Origin: Rhynchopus sp. YZ270_cl-10
Taxonomy: Eukaryota > Euglenozoa > Diplonemea > Diplonemida > Diplonemidae
NCBI GenBank assembly: GCA_964035575.1
Contig: OZ037857.1
Coordinates: 1,240,001-1,304,000, forward strand
DNA: 64,000 bases
Reading direction: 5' to 3'
Shown: positions 35,827 through 47,088 of the stretch, in pieces
Layout of the letters: the number at the start of each line of letters is the position of its first letter
Position numbering within the stretch: the first letter of the stretch is position 1
Program-made: the position numbers and the translations under genes
Notes under the pieces: model-generated
What the model saw: the letters and a program-made list of their open reading frames with translations, nothing else
Told to the model about the DNA's origin: nothing
Database searches by the model: none

Positions 35827-38800
35827 ATGCAATCCATCACAACTTCATCCAAAATTGCCGCACTCACCCTGGAACAGATAAACACTAAACATAAAACCAA
35901 AGAAATGGACGGCATCCTTGGAGAGTTGACGTGCCCCATCACGCTGTCGCTTTTGGAGGACCCCATTTCGGTGCCGTGCTGTGGGAAGGCGTTTGGACGG
36001 GCTGCGCTGCTTACTGTGTTTGAGAGTGCGACACGGTGCCCACTATGCAACGGGGACTTGAGTGAGTTTGATGCTGAGGGTGCGGCAGGCAATGTTGTGT
36101 TGTCTGCGCTCACGGAGGCTGCTGCTGTACAGGCGGGGGCAGGGGTGGAGGCTAGCACACCACAGCAGCAGCAACAACAAGAACAACCACCGCCACCACC
36201 ACCACCGACACACGAGTGGTCAGCCTCCCTCTCCCCCGTCGTGGGCAAGGACAACACCGCAACAGACATCTGCGAGCTCTCCCTGCGTCTCCGGAAAGGG
36301 AAGTTCACACCAAAGCCCTCGCTCTTCATTGCCGTGGTCGACAAGAGTGGTTCGATGTCAGGTTCGCCGTGGCGGCAGGTGCAGTCGGCCCTGGTGCACA
36401 TGACCGGGGTGACCTCTTCAAACCCGTTGGTGAAAACAGTGATGATTGCGTACGACAGCTATGCGACGATTCTCGAGACGGCTGGGAAGACAGATGCGGA
36501 AACGCGGCGGATGATTGAGGGGATGTATGCGGGGGGTGGGACGAACTTCTTGGGTGCGTACGAGAAGATTGCGACGGTTCTTGAGCAGCACAAGGCCTCG
36601 GGGACGGCGGACGCTGTGCTGGATGAGTTCGATGTGAGCAATGTGACGATTGCGTTTCTCACGGACGGGCAGACGTACTCAAAGGAGACGGCTGCCTTTG
36701 AGCGGATCCTGTCTGAGAGCTGGACAGCACGCAGCGACGTGCACGCGCCGATCAGTGTGCACAGCGTCGGGTTTGGGTCTGGCTGCGACAAAGCCTTCCT
36801 TGAGGACTTGCGGAAGCTGGGCACAACACACGGCACCTTCAGATACGCTGAGCCGAGCGACGACGGCGACACACTGAGCCACAAGCTCAACTCTCTCTTC
36901 GAAATTGCGGCGCAGTCCTCCTGCGTGCAGATCTCCCTGCGTCTCCCTGAGGGGCTGACGGCCTTCCCGACCGCGGCGACGGACGGGGCAGGAGCAGAGA
37001 CCAACACCCTCGACCTTCAGTTCCCTGTCGACAGGAAGAGCAACGGGGAGTTGAGGCAGTGGGTTGTCTCCAAAAGTACTGACGCCACCACCACCACCAG
37101 CAACAGCAGCAACAGCAACCCCAGCCCTATGCAGGTTGTGGTGAACTCGTTGTTTGATGAGGACTGCATGGTTGAGCTGAAGACACCACCGTCGCAGACT
37201 GCGGGAGTGAAGACAGCACTGCTGAACAAATGGTTGAATGTGTTGGTGGACCAGATCTCTGCAGAGCTGATGGCGCTGTGCACCGCCACGACCACGACGA
37301 AGACAAAGGTGGGGAAGCACTCTGCACAGCACCTCCACATGTGCCTGCTTGAGCAGCGCATTGAGGCGATCCGTGCTGTCGGGGACGCCCCCCTGCAGGA
37401 GCGTCTTGCGTACCTGGCAGGGGAGCTGCAGTCGCTGAAGGACGGTGTGCCGTTGAAGGTGAACCTCGGGAAGCTGAGCGACTCGCGCTTTGGGAGCCGC
37501 TTTGCGGGCTGCAGCATCGCACCACAGCAGACAGCAAGGCCTCTCCCAGTGCGCCACGTGGACACGTCCTCCCCGACACCCGACCGACAGCTGACAGCTG
37601 CCCCCTCCTTCACGAGGGAGTACCGTGTGTCCTACACGTTCAGTGCAGATGCGCGTGGCCGCAACAACCTGCAGGAGAACCTGATGCAGCTCAACAGCAC
37701 AGTGCTTTCGACCGCCTTTGAACGCTACCTTGCACGCAGCAGTGTGGCGGATGTGATGTACTGCGACGACGACGGGAACAACGCACTCCACCTGATGGCA
37801 TATGCTGGCCAGTACAACGCGATGGAAGAAGTGCTGCAGAGTCTTGCGGGCAGGATCCGCAGCGGGGAGGTCGACGTGGACTGCGAGAACAACGACGGGG
37901 AGACGCCGCTGACACTGAGCATCAAAGCGCGTGGGTTTTGGAAGGTGATGAAGCTTCTTTTGAAGCACGGTGCGACGTTCCCGGCACACCGTGTGGAGGG
38001 TCTGCAGGCATATGCTGTCGACAACGGGTTCACAGTGACAGCAGCACACATTGCTGCTGCTGCAAAGGCGTCGGAAGCGGCCGGGCCTCTCGCCTTTGCG
38101 ATGTCGATGACGTGTGAGTACATCAGCTTCCAATACGAGGCTGCGTTGGAGAGTGGACGCGATGTGGACGTGCCGCAGTGTTTGGAGGTGGCGCTGGCGA
38201 AGCGCATGCCAGCCCTTGTGGCACAGCTGCTTGCCGGGTGCAACGACGCAGAGGTGGCGACACCCGACATGATGCTGACACACTGCATCCCGAAGAAGGC
38301 GGACGACCCGCTGACGGAAGAATACCTCGCCCTCACAAGGCTTCTCGTGGCGCACCGCCCTGCGCTCCTGCACGCAACGAATGCAGATGGCGACACGCCC
38401 CTCATCAAGGCAGCAGAAAAGGGGAGTCTCCCCCACGTCGCGTACTTCCTTGCGCAGGGGTGTGCGGTGGACGCCCGCAACGCGCTGGGGAACACTGCGC
38501 TCTGGGTGGCCTGCGCGAAGTGCTACCCATGCATCATTGCTGCGTTGATTGACGCTGGGGCGGATGTGAATGCGGCAAACCTGAAGGGGAACCCGCCGCT
38601 GTACGGCTCCTGCCAGCGTGGCCCGGTGAAGATTGCGGAGCAGCTTTTGGCCTGCGGGGCTGAGGTCGAGGGTGTGGTGAACAGAAACGGGGACACCCTG
38701 ATTCTGCTGTGCTGCAGGAACGGGCGACACGAGGTGCTGAAGCTGCTTCTGCAGCGTGTGGCGCCGTCCTTCGTGGCGTTCAAGGCGGATGTGGACGGCT

Positions 38801-40374
38801 TTGACGCGATGCTTGCGTGCGCAGAGGCGGACCAGCCGCACTGCATCGAGACCCTGCACGCCGAGGGCATCCCTCTCGACACCAAGACAGACGCGTGCAA
38901 CGCAATCCTGCCCTCGGCCACCCCGCTCCACGTCGCAGCGTACTACGGCAGGCTCGCTGCAGCACGCACACTCCTCACCCTCGGTGCAGACGCGGACGCG
39001 AGAGACATCAGCGGCAGAACACCCCTGCACATTGCAGTCCTCCAGGGCGAGCCTGCTCTGGTCCGCCTCCTCCGCGAGCACGGGGCAGACGTGGATGCGA
39101 AGGACGATGCGATGAGCACCCCTGCGGCGTACTGCACAGACGACGCGGTGCGCAGCGTTCTTGTGGACCCTGCCCTGGACTGCCTCATGGGGCTTGCAGG
39201 GGGTCTCTTCCCTGCCTCCGAGGTGTCTGCAGCCTGCTCTGTCCTGCGCGAACATGCCGGTGCGAGGGGCTGTCTTGCGGCAAAGACGTGCGTCGACCTG
39301 CATGGCACCGACAACGCAACACCGTTGCTGCGTGCGATCCTGCACGGCCAGGTTGACGTTGCAAGGGTGCTGTTGGATTTAGGTGCCGACCCTGCTCAGC
39401 GGAACGCACTCGATGTGAACAGCTTCACCCTTGCAAAGTGGTGCCACAGTCGGGTCTGTGCGGCGCTCCCGTGGGGGCCAGGCTGTGCCGGGGCCTTGCA
39501 CGCAACAGCACAGCTGGCACGTCTGCAGCACGCTGCCTCGCTGTCTTCTGCAGATGCCCAGGTTCTCTTCCTGCAGCCGCAAGCCCAAGACGACGGCTCT
39601 GACACGACTGCCTCCGGGATCCACACACGCATGGAACAGTCTGCAAACCTCCCCCTCGCAACTACAGCCATGCAGGAGGCCTACACAGCTGCCTTCACTG
39701 ATTGTGCAGGCGGGCAGGCTGCTCTGGTGAAGGTCGTGGAGAGCATGGGGTGTCTCCCGCAGAGCGCTGCAGTGTGGCGTGCGAAGGCGCATGTTGTGGA
39801 CCTGGTGGCGTCTGGGAACAACATGGGGCTGACCCCACAGGAGGCCCTGCTGCTGTCGCTGCACACCTCGAGTGCGGAGCTGGCGCATGCGGTGAACTGT
39901 CTGCTCTGGGCCGACCAGGCGAAGGTGGCGACGTACGTGGCGTATCTGAACCGCGCCCTGCAGAAGCTTCCTGCACACACAGGCGAGGTTTTCGTGGGTG
40001 CGCGCAGTGTGGACAGAAGGCTCTTCACTGTGGGCAGCGAGGTCACCACATCGGGGTACGTCTTTGGGTCTGCCTTGTGGCGGGTTGCGACAGGGGGCAC
40101 AGACTTTGCGTCCAAGAGCAAGTCTGGGACGGTGTTCCTCCTGAAGAGCAAGTCTGGGAGGCACATCGGACACTGCTCGCAACATGCGTACGACGCAGAG
40201 GTGATGTTCCCGCCCTGCACCTCCTTCAAGGTAACGTCCTGGTACAGAGGCGACGTCATCTGTCTCGGGCAGGCCAACATCCGCGAGCACACTTTCAAGG
40301 TGAAGGACGACTGTGAGATGCAGAGACTGCTTGCCTCCAACAAGAGCTTGATCATTGAGCTGCAGGAGCAGTGA
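35827..40374 (+). CDS. U-box/VWA/ankyrin/ADP-ribosyltransferase protein, copy 2
   Basis: Second of the four tandem genes. Its 1515-aa product is identical to copy 1, with every overlapping frame preserved, so I infer near-zero nucleotide divergence over the coding region. Its 5' flank (35451-35826) differs from the flank of copy 1 but equals those of copies 3 and 4, so copies 2-4 share one promoter version and copy 1 has another. Domains and active-site residues are as for copy 1. Either a gene-dosage array or a collapsed/expanded assembly repeat; if real, expression could differ only between copy 1 and the rest. Confidence 0.88.
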   Translation: MQSITTSSKIAALTLEQINTKHKTKEMDGILGELTCPITLSLLEDPISVPCCGKAFGRAALLTVFESATRCPLCNGDLSEFDAEGAAGNVVLSALTEAAAVQAGAGVEASTPQQQQQQEQPPPPPPPTHEWSASLSPVVGKDNTATDICELSLRLRKGKFTPKPSLFIAVVDKSGSMSGSPWRQVQSALVHMTGVTSSNPLVKTVMIAYDSYATILETAGKTDAETRRMIEGMYAGGGTNFLGAYEKIATVLEQHKASGTADAVLDEFDVSNVTIAFLTDGQTYSKETAAFERILSESWTARSDVHAPISVHSVGFGSGCDKAFLEDLRKLGTTHGTFRYAEPSDDGDTLSHKLNSLFEIAAQSSCVQISLRLPEGLTAFPTAATDGAGAETNTLDLQFPVDRKSNGELRQWVVSKSTDATTTTSNSSNSNPSPMQVVVNSLFDEDCMVELKTPPSQTAGVKTALLNKWLNVLVDQISAELMALCTATTTTKTKVGKHSAQHLHMCLLEQRIEAIRAVGDAPLQERLAYLAGELQSLKDGVPLKVNLGKLSDSRFGSRFAGCSIAPQQTARPLPVRHVDTSSPTPDRQLTAAPSFTREYRVSYTFSADARGRNNLQENLMQLNSTVLSTAFERYLARSSVADVMYCDDDGNNALHLMAYAGQYNAMEEVLQSLAGRIRSGEVDVDCENNDGETPLTLSIKARGFWKVMKLLLKHGATFPAHRVEGLQAYAVDNGFTVTAAHIAAAAKASEAAGPLAFAMSMTCEYISFQYEAALESGRDVDVPQCLEVALAKRMPALVAQLLAGCNDAEVATPDMMLTHCIPKKADDPLTEEYLALTRLLVAHRPALLHATNADGDTPLIKAAEKGSLPHVAYFLAQGCAVDARNALGNTALWVACAKCYPCIIAALIDAGADVNAANLKGNPPLYGSCQRGPVKIAEQLLACGAEVEGVVNRNGDTLILLCCRNGRHEVLKLLLQRVAPSFVAFKADVDGFDAMLACAEADQPHCIETLHAEGIPLDTKTDACNAILPSATPLHVAAYYGRLAAARTLLTLGADADARDISGRTPLHIAVLQGEPALVRLLREHGADVDAKDDAMSTPAAYCTDDAVRSVLVDPALDCLMGLAGGLFPASEVSAACSVLREHAGARGCLAAKTCVDLHGTDNATPLLRAILHGQVDVARVLLDLGADPAQRNALDVNSFTLAKWCHSRVCAALPWGPGCAGALHATAQLARLQHAASLSSADAQVLFLQPQAQDDGSDTTASGIHTRMEQSANLPLATTAMQEAYTAAFTDCAGGQAALVKVVESMGCLPQSAAVWRAKAHVVDLVASGNNMGLTPQEALLLSLHTSSAELAHAVNCLLWADQAKVATYVAYLNRALQKLPAHTGEVFVGARSVDRRLFTVGSEVTTSGYVFGSALWRVATGGTDFASKSKSGTVFLLKSKSGRHIGHCSQHAYDAEVMFPPCTSFKVTSWYRGDVICLGQANIREHTFKVKDDCEMQRLLASNKSLIIELQEQ

Positions 40375-42540
40375 ACAGAAGAGAACGCGAAGAATGAAAC
40401 CTAGAATGGTGACGTTTGTGTTGCGCCGAGTTGCGAGATGTGTGAAAAATGTTTCTTGCTTTTTTAATGTTGAAACGTCTTCAGCTTTGTTGTGAGCCTT
40501 TAGTTAAAAGATGCTGTGCCTACGAGGCGCATGCATGTTTCAGAGGGTTGTTTTTTGTTGTATTTGTTTTTGTTGTTTTTTCTTGTCTTTGTGCAGCACT
40601 CGGAGCTAATGCTCTTCTTCGCTACCTTGCATCTGTTTGCCTGCCTTTGTGTCAGTCTGCTGTGAGCCACAGTCATCCTTTTCCCGACAAAAAGGATGTC
40701 CAGTGCCCTACAGCAACGATACCTGGTTAATGTGGTTGCTTCTATTTGTGGTTTGTATATTTTTTTACTGGATTCAGGAATGTTTGCTGTGTGAGGTTGT
40801 GGTATGATTATTACGCAAAACACAATGTATTTCGCATTCTCTCTGTCAGTGAGGTACACTGTCACGAGAGACTGTTGTATTTCAAGCCAACGTTTTTTTT
40901 GTCTTTATTGCTTTTTTATTGTTGTTATTGTTGTTTCTCTTGACCTTTTTATTACACTCATTCAGCTCCTCTCTTGCACAACGTTTTGCCAACCTATGCC
41001 TGGTTGCCTCTTCAGAGCGAGAGATACGTCGAGCTTGCTGTCTATCCATGCATAAGTAAAGTTTATTTTTTTCTGCTGTGCACGTGTCCACAGCGCAGCG
41101 CCCTTCCTTGCTGCACCAAGCTACACCACTAACCAACGTCCAACTCTTGTTGGGACCCCACACATCATTGTGTTGGGAAGAAAGCAACAACCCAATATAA
41201 ACCAGACCACGTTAAGGAGGCCAGTCTACACCCCTTCCCTGTTCTCTGCCTCACCCTTGAGTGCTGGTCTCGCCCGTGAGGAACGTGCTGTGTGCCAAGA
41301 AGAAGAAGAAATCTCAGCAGTCGCCCAGTGCTGTTGTGTTCTCATGACCCTATCAGTGTTGTGTTTGCGCCTCGTGGCTGTCCTTCCCTGACCTTGTGAC
41401 TGCCAGCGTGGCTGCATCCACATCTGCTGAAGTGTCGTTTAATTAGTTTAAATACTGTGTCGAAAACACAGACCATTTCTTTCTTTGAAGTGTTCTTGTT
41501 CATGACGCTGCCTGGTGAACATCACCTTGCTACCTTTTCTCATTATTGAAAACCATTCGTCACTTTTGACGATCTCTTTTTTCAGCTTAGATTTGTGTTT
41601 GCTGCAAATGTGTTGCATATGAGACACATTCAATCAGAGTTTGCGTTTGCGTTTGCGTTTATTTTTTCGTTTATTTTTTTGGAGCTAATGCTCTTTTTCA
41701 CTGTCTCGCATCTGCTTCCCCTGCCTTTGTGCCAGTCTGTGAGTCACAGACATCCTTTTCCTGACAAAAAGGATGTCTAGTGCCGTGCAGCAGAGGGGGC
41801 TGCTTGCTTCTATGTGTGGTTTGTATATTTTGGATTCAGGAATGTTTGTGTGGGGTGTTGTATTTCATATGCAAAACACCGGTTATGTCTGCAAAATACA
41901 ACTGTGTTTTGCGTTAGTATTGTTTTTTTTGTTTGTTGTTGCACTCCTCTTGGCCTTGTTCTCGCACACCAGTAAAATCATTGATTTGTTGCACACAACG
42001 TTTTACGAGACTTTGTTTTGGAGACTCTAAAGTCTCTTTTGATTCAGCCTACACAGCACATGTCACCATACCTTTTTATTATGCATGACGTGCAGCTAAA
42101 TACACGAGAGTTTCACTTTTCTGCGACATCTTTCTTAACGATGTTATGTACATATCATCAACCTGTAAAAACTGATACATGCATTTTAGGTTTTAGGCTT
42201 TGAAAAGTTTCGCATCGTAGTTTAACCACGGCGATAAACGAAAAAAGTTGTTTTCATGGTGTGCCCTATATAGGGGTGGTGGTATACCTTAGAAGCACCT
42301 TAGAAGGACCTTTTACACCCCCTTTTTTAAATAGAAAAATCACACCATTTCATTGTTTTCTTTTTATTCATAACCTGAAGTTAGCTTCTATTTTTCGTAG
42401 GTAGGACCATGCACAAGAGGCTTGGATTCATCTTACGAATTTCTCTTGTTTCCCTTAGAAACTATATCTCCCCCGCAGTCTTCAAAAATACAAAAGAATA
42501 AATACGAAACCGCACCCCCTCCCTCACCATTTATCAAACA
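40375..42540. other. Spacer of tandem unit 2
   Basis: Same content as 33661-35826: hairpin duplication at 40602-40799 and 41681-41859, A-type motif at about 40852, B-type motif at about 42404. No gene is supported. Confidence 0.6.
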
Positions 42541-45500
42541 ATGCAATCCATCACAACTTCATCCAAAATTGCCGCACTCACCCTGGAACAGATAAACACT
42601 AAACATAAAACCAAAGAAATGGACGGCATCCTTGGAGAGTTGACGTGCCCCATCACGCTGTCGCTTTTGGAGGACCCCATTTCGGTGCCGTGCTGTGGGA
42701 AGGCGTTTGGACGGGCTGCGCTGCTTACTGTGTTTGAGAGTGCGACACGGTGCCCACTATGCAACGGGGACTTGAGTGAGTTTGATGCTGAGGGTGCGGC
42801 AGGCAATGTTGTGTTGTCTGCGCTCACGGAGGCTGCTGCTGTACAGGCGGGGGCAGGGGTGGAGGCTAGCACACCACAGCAGCAGCAACAACAAGAACAA
42901 CCACCGCCACCACCACCACCGACACACGAGTGGTCAGCCTCCCTCTCCCCCGTCGTGGGCAAGGACAACACCGCAACAGACATCTGCGAGCTCTCCCTGC
43001 GTCTCCGGAAAGGGAAGTTCACACCAAAGCCCTCGCTCTTCATTGCCGTGGTCGACAAGAGTGGTTCGATGTCAGGTTCGCCGTGGCGGCAGGTGCAGTC
43101 GGCCCTGGTGCACATGACCGGGGTGACCTCTTCAAACCCGTTGGTGAAAACAGTGATGATTGCGTACGACAGCTATGCGACGATTCTCGAGACGGCTGGG
43201 AAGACAGATGCGGAAACGCGGCGGATGATTGAGGGGATGTATGCGGGGGGTGGGACGAACTTCTTGGGTGCGTACGAGAAGATTGCGACGGTTCTTGAGC
43301 AGCACAAGGCCTCGGGGACGGCGGACGCTGTGCTGGATGAGTTCGATGTGAGCAATGTGACGATTGCGTTTCTCACGGACGGGCAGACGTACTCAAAGGA
43401 GACGGCTGCCTTTGAGCGGATCCTGTCTGAGAGCTGGACAGCACGCAGCGACGTGCACGCGCCGATCAGTGTGCACAGCGTCGGGTTTGGGTCTGGCTGC
43501 GACAAAGCCTTCCTTGAGGACTTGCGGAAGCTGGGCACAACACACGGCACCTTCAGATACGCTGAGCCGAGCGACGACGGCGACACACTGAGCCACAAGC
43601 TCAACTCTCTCTTCGAAATTGCGGCGCAGTCCTCCTGCGTGCAGATCTCCCTGCGTCTCCCTGAGGGGCTGACGGCCTTCCCGACCGCGGCGACGGACGG
43701 GGCAGGAGCAGAGACCAACACCCTCGACCTTCAGTTCCCTGTCGACAGGAAGAGCAACGGGGAGTTGAGGCAGTGGGTTGTCTCCAAAAGTACTGACGCC
43801 ACCACCACCACCAGCAACAGCAGCAACAGCAACCCCAGCCCTATGCAGGTTGTGGTGAACTCGTTGTTTGATGAGGACTGCATGGTTGAGCTGAAGACAC
43901 CACCGTCGCAGACTGCGGGAGTGAAGACAGCACTGCTGAACAAATGGTTGAATGTGTTGGTGGACCAGATCTCTGCAGAGCTGATGGCGCTGTGCACCGC
44001 CACGACCACGACGAAGACAAAGGTGGGGAAGCACTCTGCACAGCACCTCCACATGTGCCTGCTTGAGCAGCGCATTGAGGCGATCCGTGCTGTCGGGGAC
44101 GCCCCCCTGCAGGAGCGTCTTGCGTACCTGGCAGGGGAGCTGCAGTCGCTGAAGGACGGTGTGCCGTTGAAGGTGAACCTCGGGAAGCTGAGCGACTCGC
44201 GCTTTGGGAGCCGCTTTGCGGGCTGCAGCATCGCACCACAGCAGACAGCAAGGCCTCTCCCAGTGCGCCACGTGGACACGTCCTCCCCGACACCCGACCG
44301 ACAGCTGACAGCTGCCCCCTCCTTCACGAGGGAGTACCGTGTGTCCTACACGTTCAGTGCAGATGCGCGTGGCCGCAACAACCTGCAGGAGAACCTGATG
44401 CAGCTCAACAGCACAGTGCTTTCGACCGCCTTTGAACGCTACCTTGCACGCAGCAGTGTGGCGGATGTGATGTACTGCGACGACGACGGGAACAACGCAC
44501 TCCACCTGATGGCATATGCTGGCCAGTACAACGCGATGGAAGAAGTGCTGCAGAGTCTTGCGGGCAGGATCCGCAGCGGGGAGGTCGACGTGGACTGCGA
44601 GAACAACGACGGGGAGACGCCGCTGACACTGAGCATCAAAGCGCGTGGGTTTTGGAAGGTGATGAAGCTTCTTTTGAAGCACGGTGCGACGTTCCCGGCA
44701 CACCGTGTGGAGGGTCTGCAGGCATATGCTGTCGACAACGGGTTCACAGTGACAGCAGCACACATTGCTGCTGCTGCAAAGGCGTCGGAAGCGGCCGGGC
44801 CTCTCGCCTTTGCGATGTCGATGACGTGTGAGTACATCAGCTTCCAATACGAGGCTGCGTTGGAGAGTGGACGCGATGTGGACGTGCCGCAGTGTTTGGA
44901 GGTGGCGCTGGCGAAGCGCATGCCAGCCCTTGTGGCACAGCTGCTTGCCGGGTGCAACGACGCAGAGGTGGCGACACCCGACATGATGCTGACACACTGC
45001 ATCCCGAAGAAGGCGGACGACCCGCTGACGGAAGAATACCTCGCCCTCACAAGGCTTCTCGTGGCGCACCGCCCTGCGCTCCTGCACGCAACGAATGCAG
45101 ATGGCGACACGCCCCTCATCAAGGCAGCAGAAAAGGGGAGTCTCCCCCACGTCGCGTACTTCCTTGCGCAGGGGTGTGCGGTGGACGCCCGCAACGCGCT
45201 GGGGAACACTGCGCTCTGGGTGGCCTGCGCGAAGTGCTACCCATGCATCATTGCTGCGTTGATTGACGCTGGGGCGGATGTGAATGCGGCAAACCTGAAG
45301 GGGAACCCGCCGCTGTACGGCTCCTGCCAGCGTGGCCCGGTGAAGATTGCGGAGCAGCTTTTGGCCTGCGGGGCTGAGGTCGAGGGTGTGGTGAACAGAA
45401 ACGGGGACACCCTGATTCTGCTGTGCTGCAGGAACGGGCGACACGAGGTGCTGAAGCTGCTTCTGCAGCGTGTGGCGCCGTCCTTCGTGGCGTTCAAGGC

Positions 45501-47088
45501 GGATGTGGACGGCTTTGACGCGATGCTTGCGTGCGCAGAGGCGGACCAGCCGCACTGCATCGAGACCCTGCACGCCGAGGGCATCCCTCTCGACACCAAG
45601 ACAGACGCGTGCAACGCAATCCTGCCCTCGGCCACCCCGCTCCACGTCGCAGCGTACTACGGCAGGCTCGCTGCAGCACGCACACTCCTCACCCTCGGTG
45701 CAGACGCGGACGCGAGAGACATCAGCGGCAGAACACCCCTGCACATTGCAGTCCTCCAGGGCGAGCCTGCTCTGGTCCGCCTCCTCCGCGAGCACGGGGC
45801 AGACGTGGATGCGAAGGACGATGCGATGAGCACCCCTGCGGCGTACTGCACAGACGACGCGGTGCGCAGCGTTCTTGTGGACCCTGCCCTGGACTGCCTC
45901 ATGGGGCTTGCAGGGGGTCTCTTCCCTGCCTCCGAGGTGTCTGCAGCCTGCTCTGTCCTGCGCGAACATGCCGGTGCGAGGGGCTGTCTTGCGGCAAAGA
46001 CGTGCGTCGACCTGCATGGCACCGACAACGCAACACCGTTGCTGCGTGCGATCCTGCACGGCCAGGTTGACGTTGCAAGGGTGCTGTTGGATTTAGGTGC
46101 CGACCCTGCTCAGCGGAACGCACTCGATGTGAACAGCTTCACCCTTGCAAAGTGGTGCCACAGTCGGGTCTGTGCGGCGCTCCCGTGGGGGCCAGGCTGT
46201 GCCGGGGCCTTGCACGCAACAGCACAGCTGGCACGTCTGCAGCACGCTGCCTCGCTGTCTTCTGCAGATGCCCAGGTTCTCTTCCTGCAGCCGCAAGCCC
46301 AAGACGACGGCTCTGACACGACTGCCTCCGGGATCCACACACGCATGGAACAGTCTGCAAACCTCCCCCTCGCAACTACAGCCATGCAGGAGGCCTACAC
46401 AGCTGCCTTCACTGATTGTGCAGGCGGGCAGGCTGCTCTGGTGAAGGTCGTGGAGAGCATGGGGTGTCTCCCGCAGAGCGCTGCAGTGTGGCGTGCGAAG
46501 GCGCATGTTGTGGACCTGGTGGCGTCTGGGAACAACATGGGGCTGACCCCACAGGAGGCCCTGCTGCTGTCGCTGCACACCTCGAGTGCGGAGCTGGCGC
46601 ATGCGGTGAACTGTCTGCTCTGGGCCGACCAGGCGAAGGTGGCGACGTACGTGGCGTATCTGAACCGCGCCCTGCAGAAGCTTCCTGCACACACAGGCGA
46701 GGTTTTCGTGGGTGCGCGCAGTGTGGACAGAAGGCTCTTCACTGTGGGCAGCGAGGTCACCACATCGGGGTACGTCTTTGGGTCTGCCTTGTGGCGGGTT
46801 GCGACAGGGGGCACAGACTTTGCGTCCAAGAGCAAGTCTGGGACGGTGTTCCTCCTGAAGAGCAAGTCTGGGAGGCACATCGGACACTGCTCGCAACATG
46901 CGTACGACGCAGAGGTGATGTTCCCGCCCTGCACCTCCTTCAAGGTAACGTCCTGGTACAGAGGCGACGTCATCTGTCTCGGGCAGGCCAACATCCGCGA
47001 GCACACTTTCAAGGTGAAGGACGACTGTGAGATGCAGAGACTGCTTGCCTCCAACAAGAGCTTGATCATTGAGCTGCAGGAGCAGTGA
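42541..47088 (+). CDS. U-box/VWA/ankyrin/ADP-ribosyltransferase protein, copy 3
   Basis: Third tandem gene, 1515 aa, identical in protein to the other copies and flanked on both sides by spacer identical to that around copy 2. It lies fully inside the homogenised part of the array. I see no frame break, altered active-site residue or differing low-complexity length: the polyQ, polyP and Asn/Ser-rich tracts, which normally slip fastest, are the same length in all four copies. That argues for very recent duplication, conversion or an assembly effect. Confidence 0.88.
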   Translation: MQSITTSSKIAALTLEQINTKHKTKEMDGILGELTCPITLSLLEDPISVPCCGKAFGRAALLTVFESATRCPLCNGDLSEFDAEGAAGNVVLSALTEAAAVQAGAGVEASTPQQQQQQEQPPPPPPPTHEWSASLSPVVGKDNTATDICELSLRLRKGKFTPKPSLFIAVVDKSGSMSGSPWRQVQSALVHMTGVTSSNPLVKTVMIAYDSYATILETAGKTDAETRRMIEGMYAGGGTNFLGAYEKIATVLEQHKASGTADAVLDEFDVSNVTIAFLTDGQTYSKETAAFERILSESWTARSDVHAPISVHSVGFGSGCDKAFLEDLRKLGTTHGTFRYAEPSDDGDTLSHKLNSLFEIAAQSSCVQISLRLPEGLTAFPTAATDGAGAETNTLDLQFPVDRKSNGELRQWVVSKSTDATTTTSNSSNSNPSPMQVVVNSLFDEDCMVELKTPPSQTAGVKTALLNKWLNVLVDQISAELMALCTATTTTKTKVGKHSAQHLHMCLLEQRIEAIRAVGDAPLQERLAYLAGELQSLKDGVPLKVNLGKLSDSRFGSRFAGCSIAPQQTARPLPVRHVDTSSPTPDRQLTAAPSFTREYRVSYTFSADARGRNNLQENLMQLNSTVLSTAFERYLARSSVADVMYCDDDGNNALHLMAYAGQYNAMEEVLQSLAGRIRSGEVDVDCENNDGETPLTLSIKARGFWKVMKLLLKHGATFPAHRVEGLQAYAVDNGFTVTAAHIAAAAKASEAAGPLAFAMSMTCEYISFQYEAALESGRDVDVPQCLEVALAKRMPALVAQLLAGCNDAEVATPDMMLTHCIPKKADDPLTEEYLALTRLLVAHRPALLHATNADGDTPLIKAAEKGSLPHVAYFLAQGCAVDARNALGNTALWVACAKCYPCIIAALIDAGADVNAANLKGNPPLYGSCQRGPVKIAEQLLACGAEVEGVVNRNGDTLILLCCRNGRHEVLKLLLQRVAPSFVAFKADVDGFDAMLACAEADQPHCIETLHAEGIPLDTKTDACNAILPSATPLHVAAYYGRLAAARTLLTLGADADARDISGRTPLHIAVLQGEPALVRLLREHGADVDAKDDAMSTPAAYCTDDAVRSVLVDPALDCLMGLAGGLFPASEVSAACSVLREHAGARGCLAAKTCVDLHGTDNATPLLRAILHGQVDVARVLLDLGADPAQRNALDVNSFTLAKWCHSRVCAALPWGPGCAGALHATAQLARLQHAASLSSADAQVLFLQPQAQDDGSDTTASGIHTRMEQSANLPLATTAMQEAYTAAFTDCAGGQAALVKVVESMGCLPQSAAVWRAKAHVVDLVASGNNMGLTPQEALLLSLHTSSAELAHAVNCLLWADQAKVATYVAYLNRALQKLPAHTGEVFVGARSVDRRLFTVGSEVTTSGYVFGSALWRVATGGTDFASKSKSGTVFLLKSKSGRHIGHCSQHAYDAEVMFPPCTSFKVTSWYRGDVICLGQANIREHTFKVKDDCEMQRLLASNKSLIIELQEQ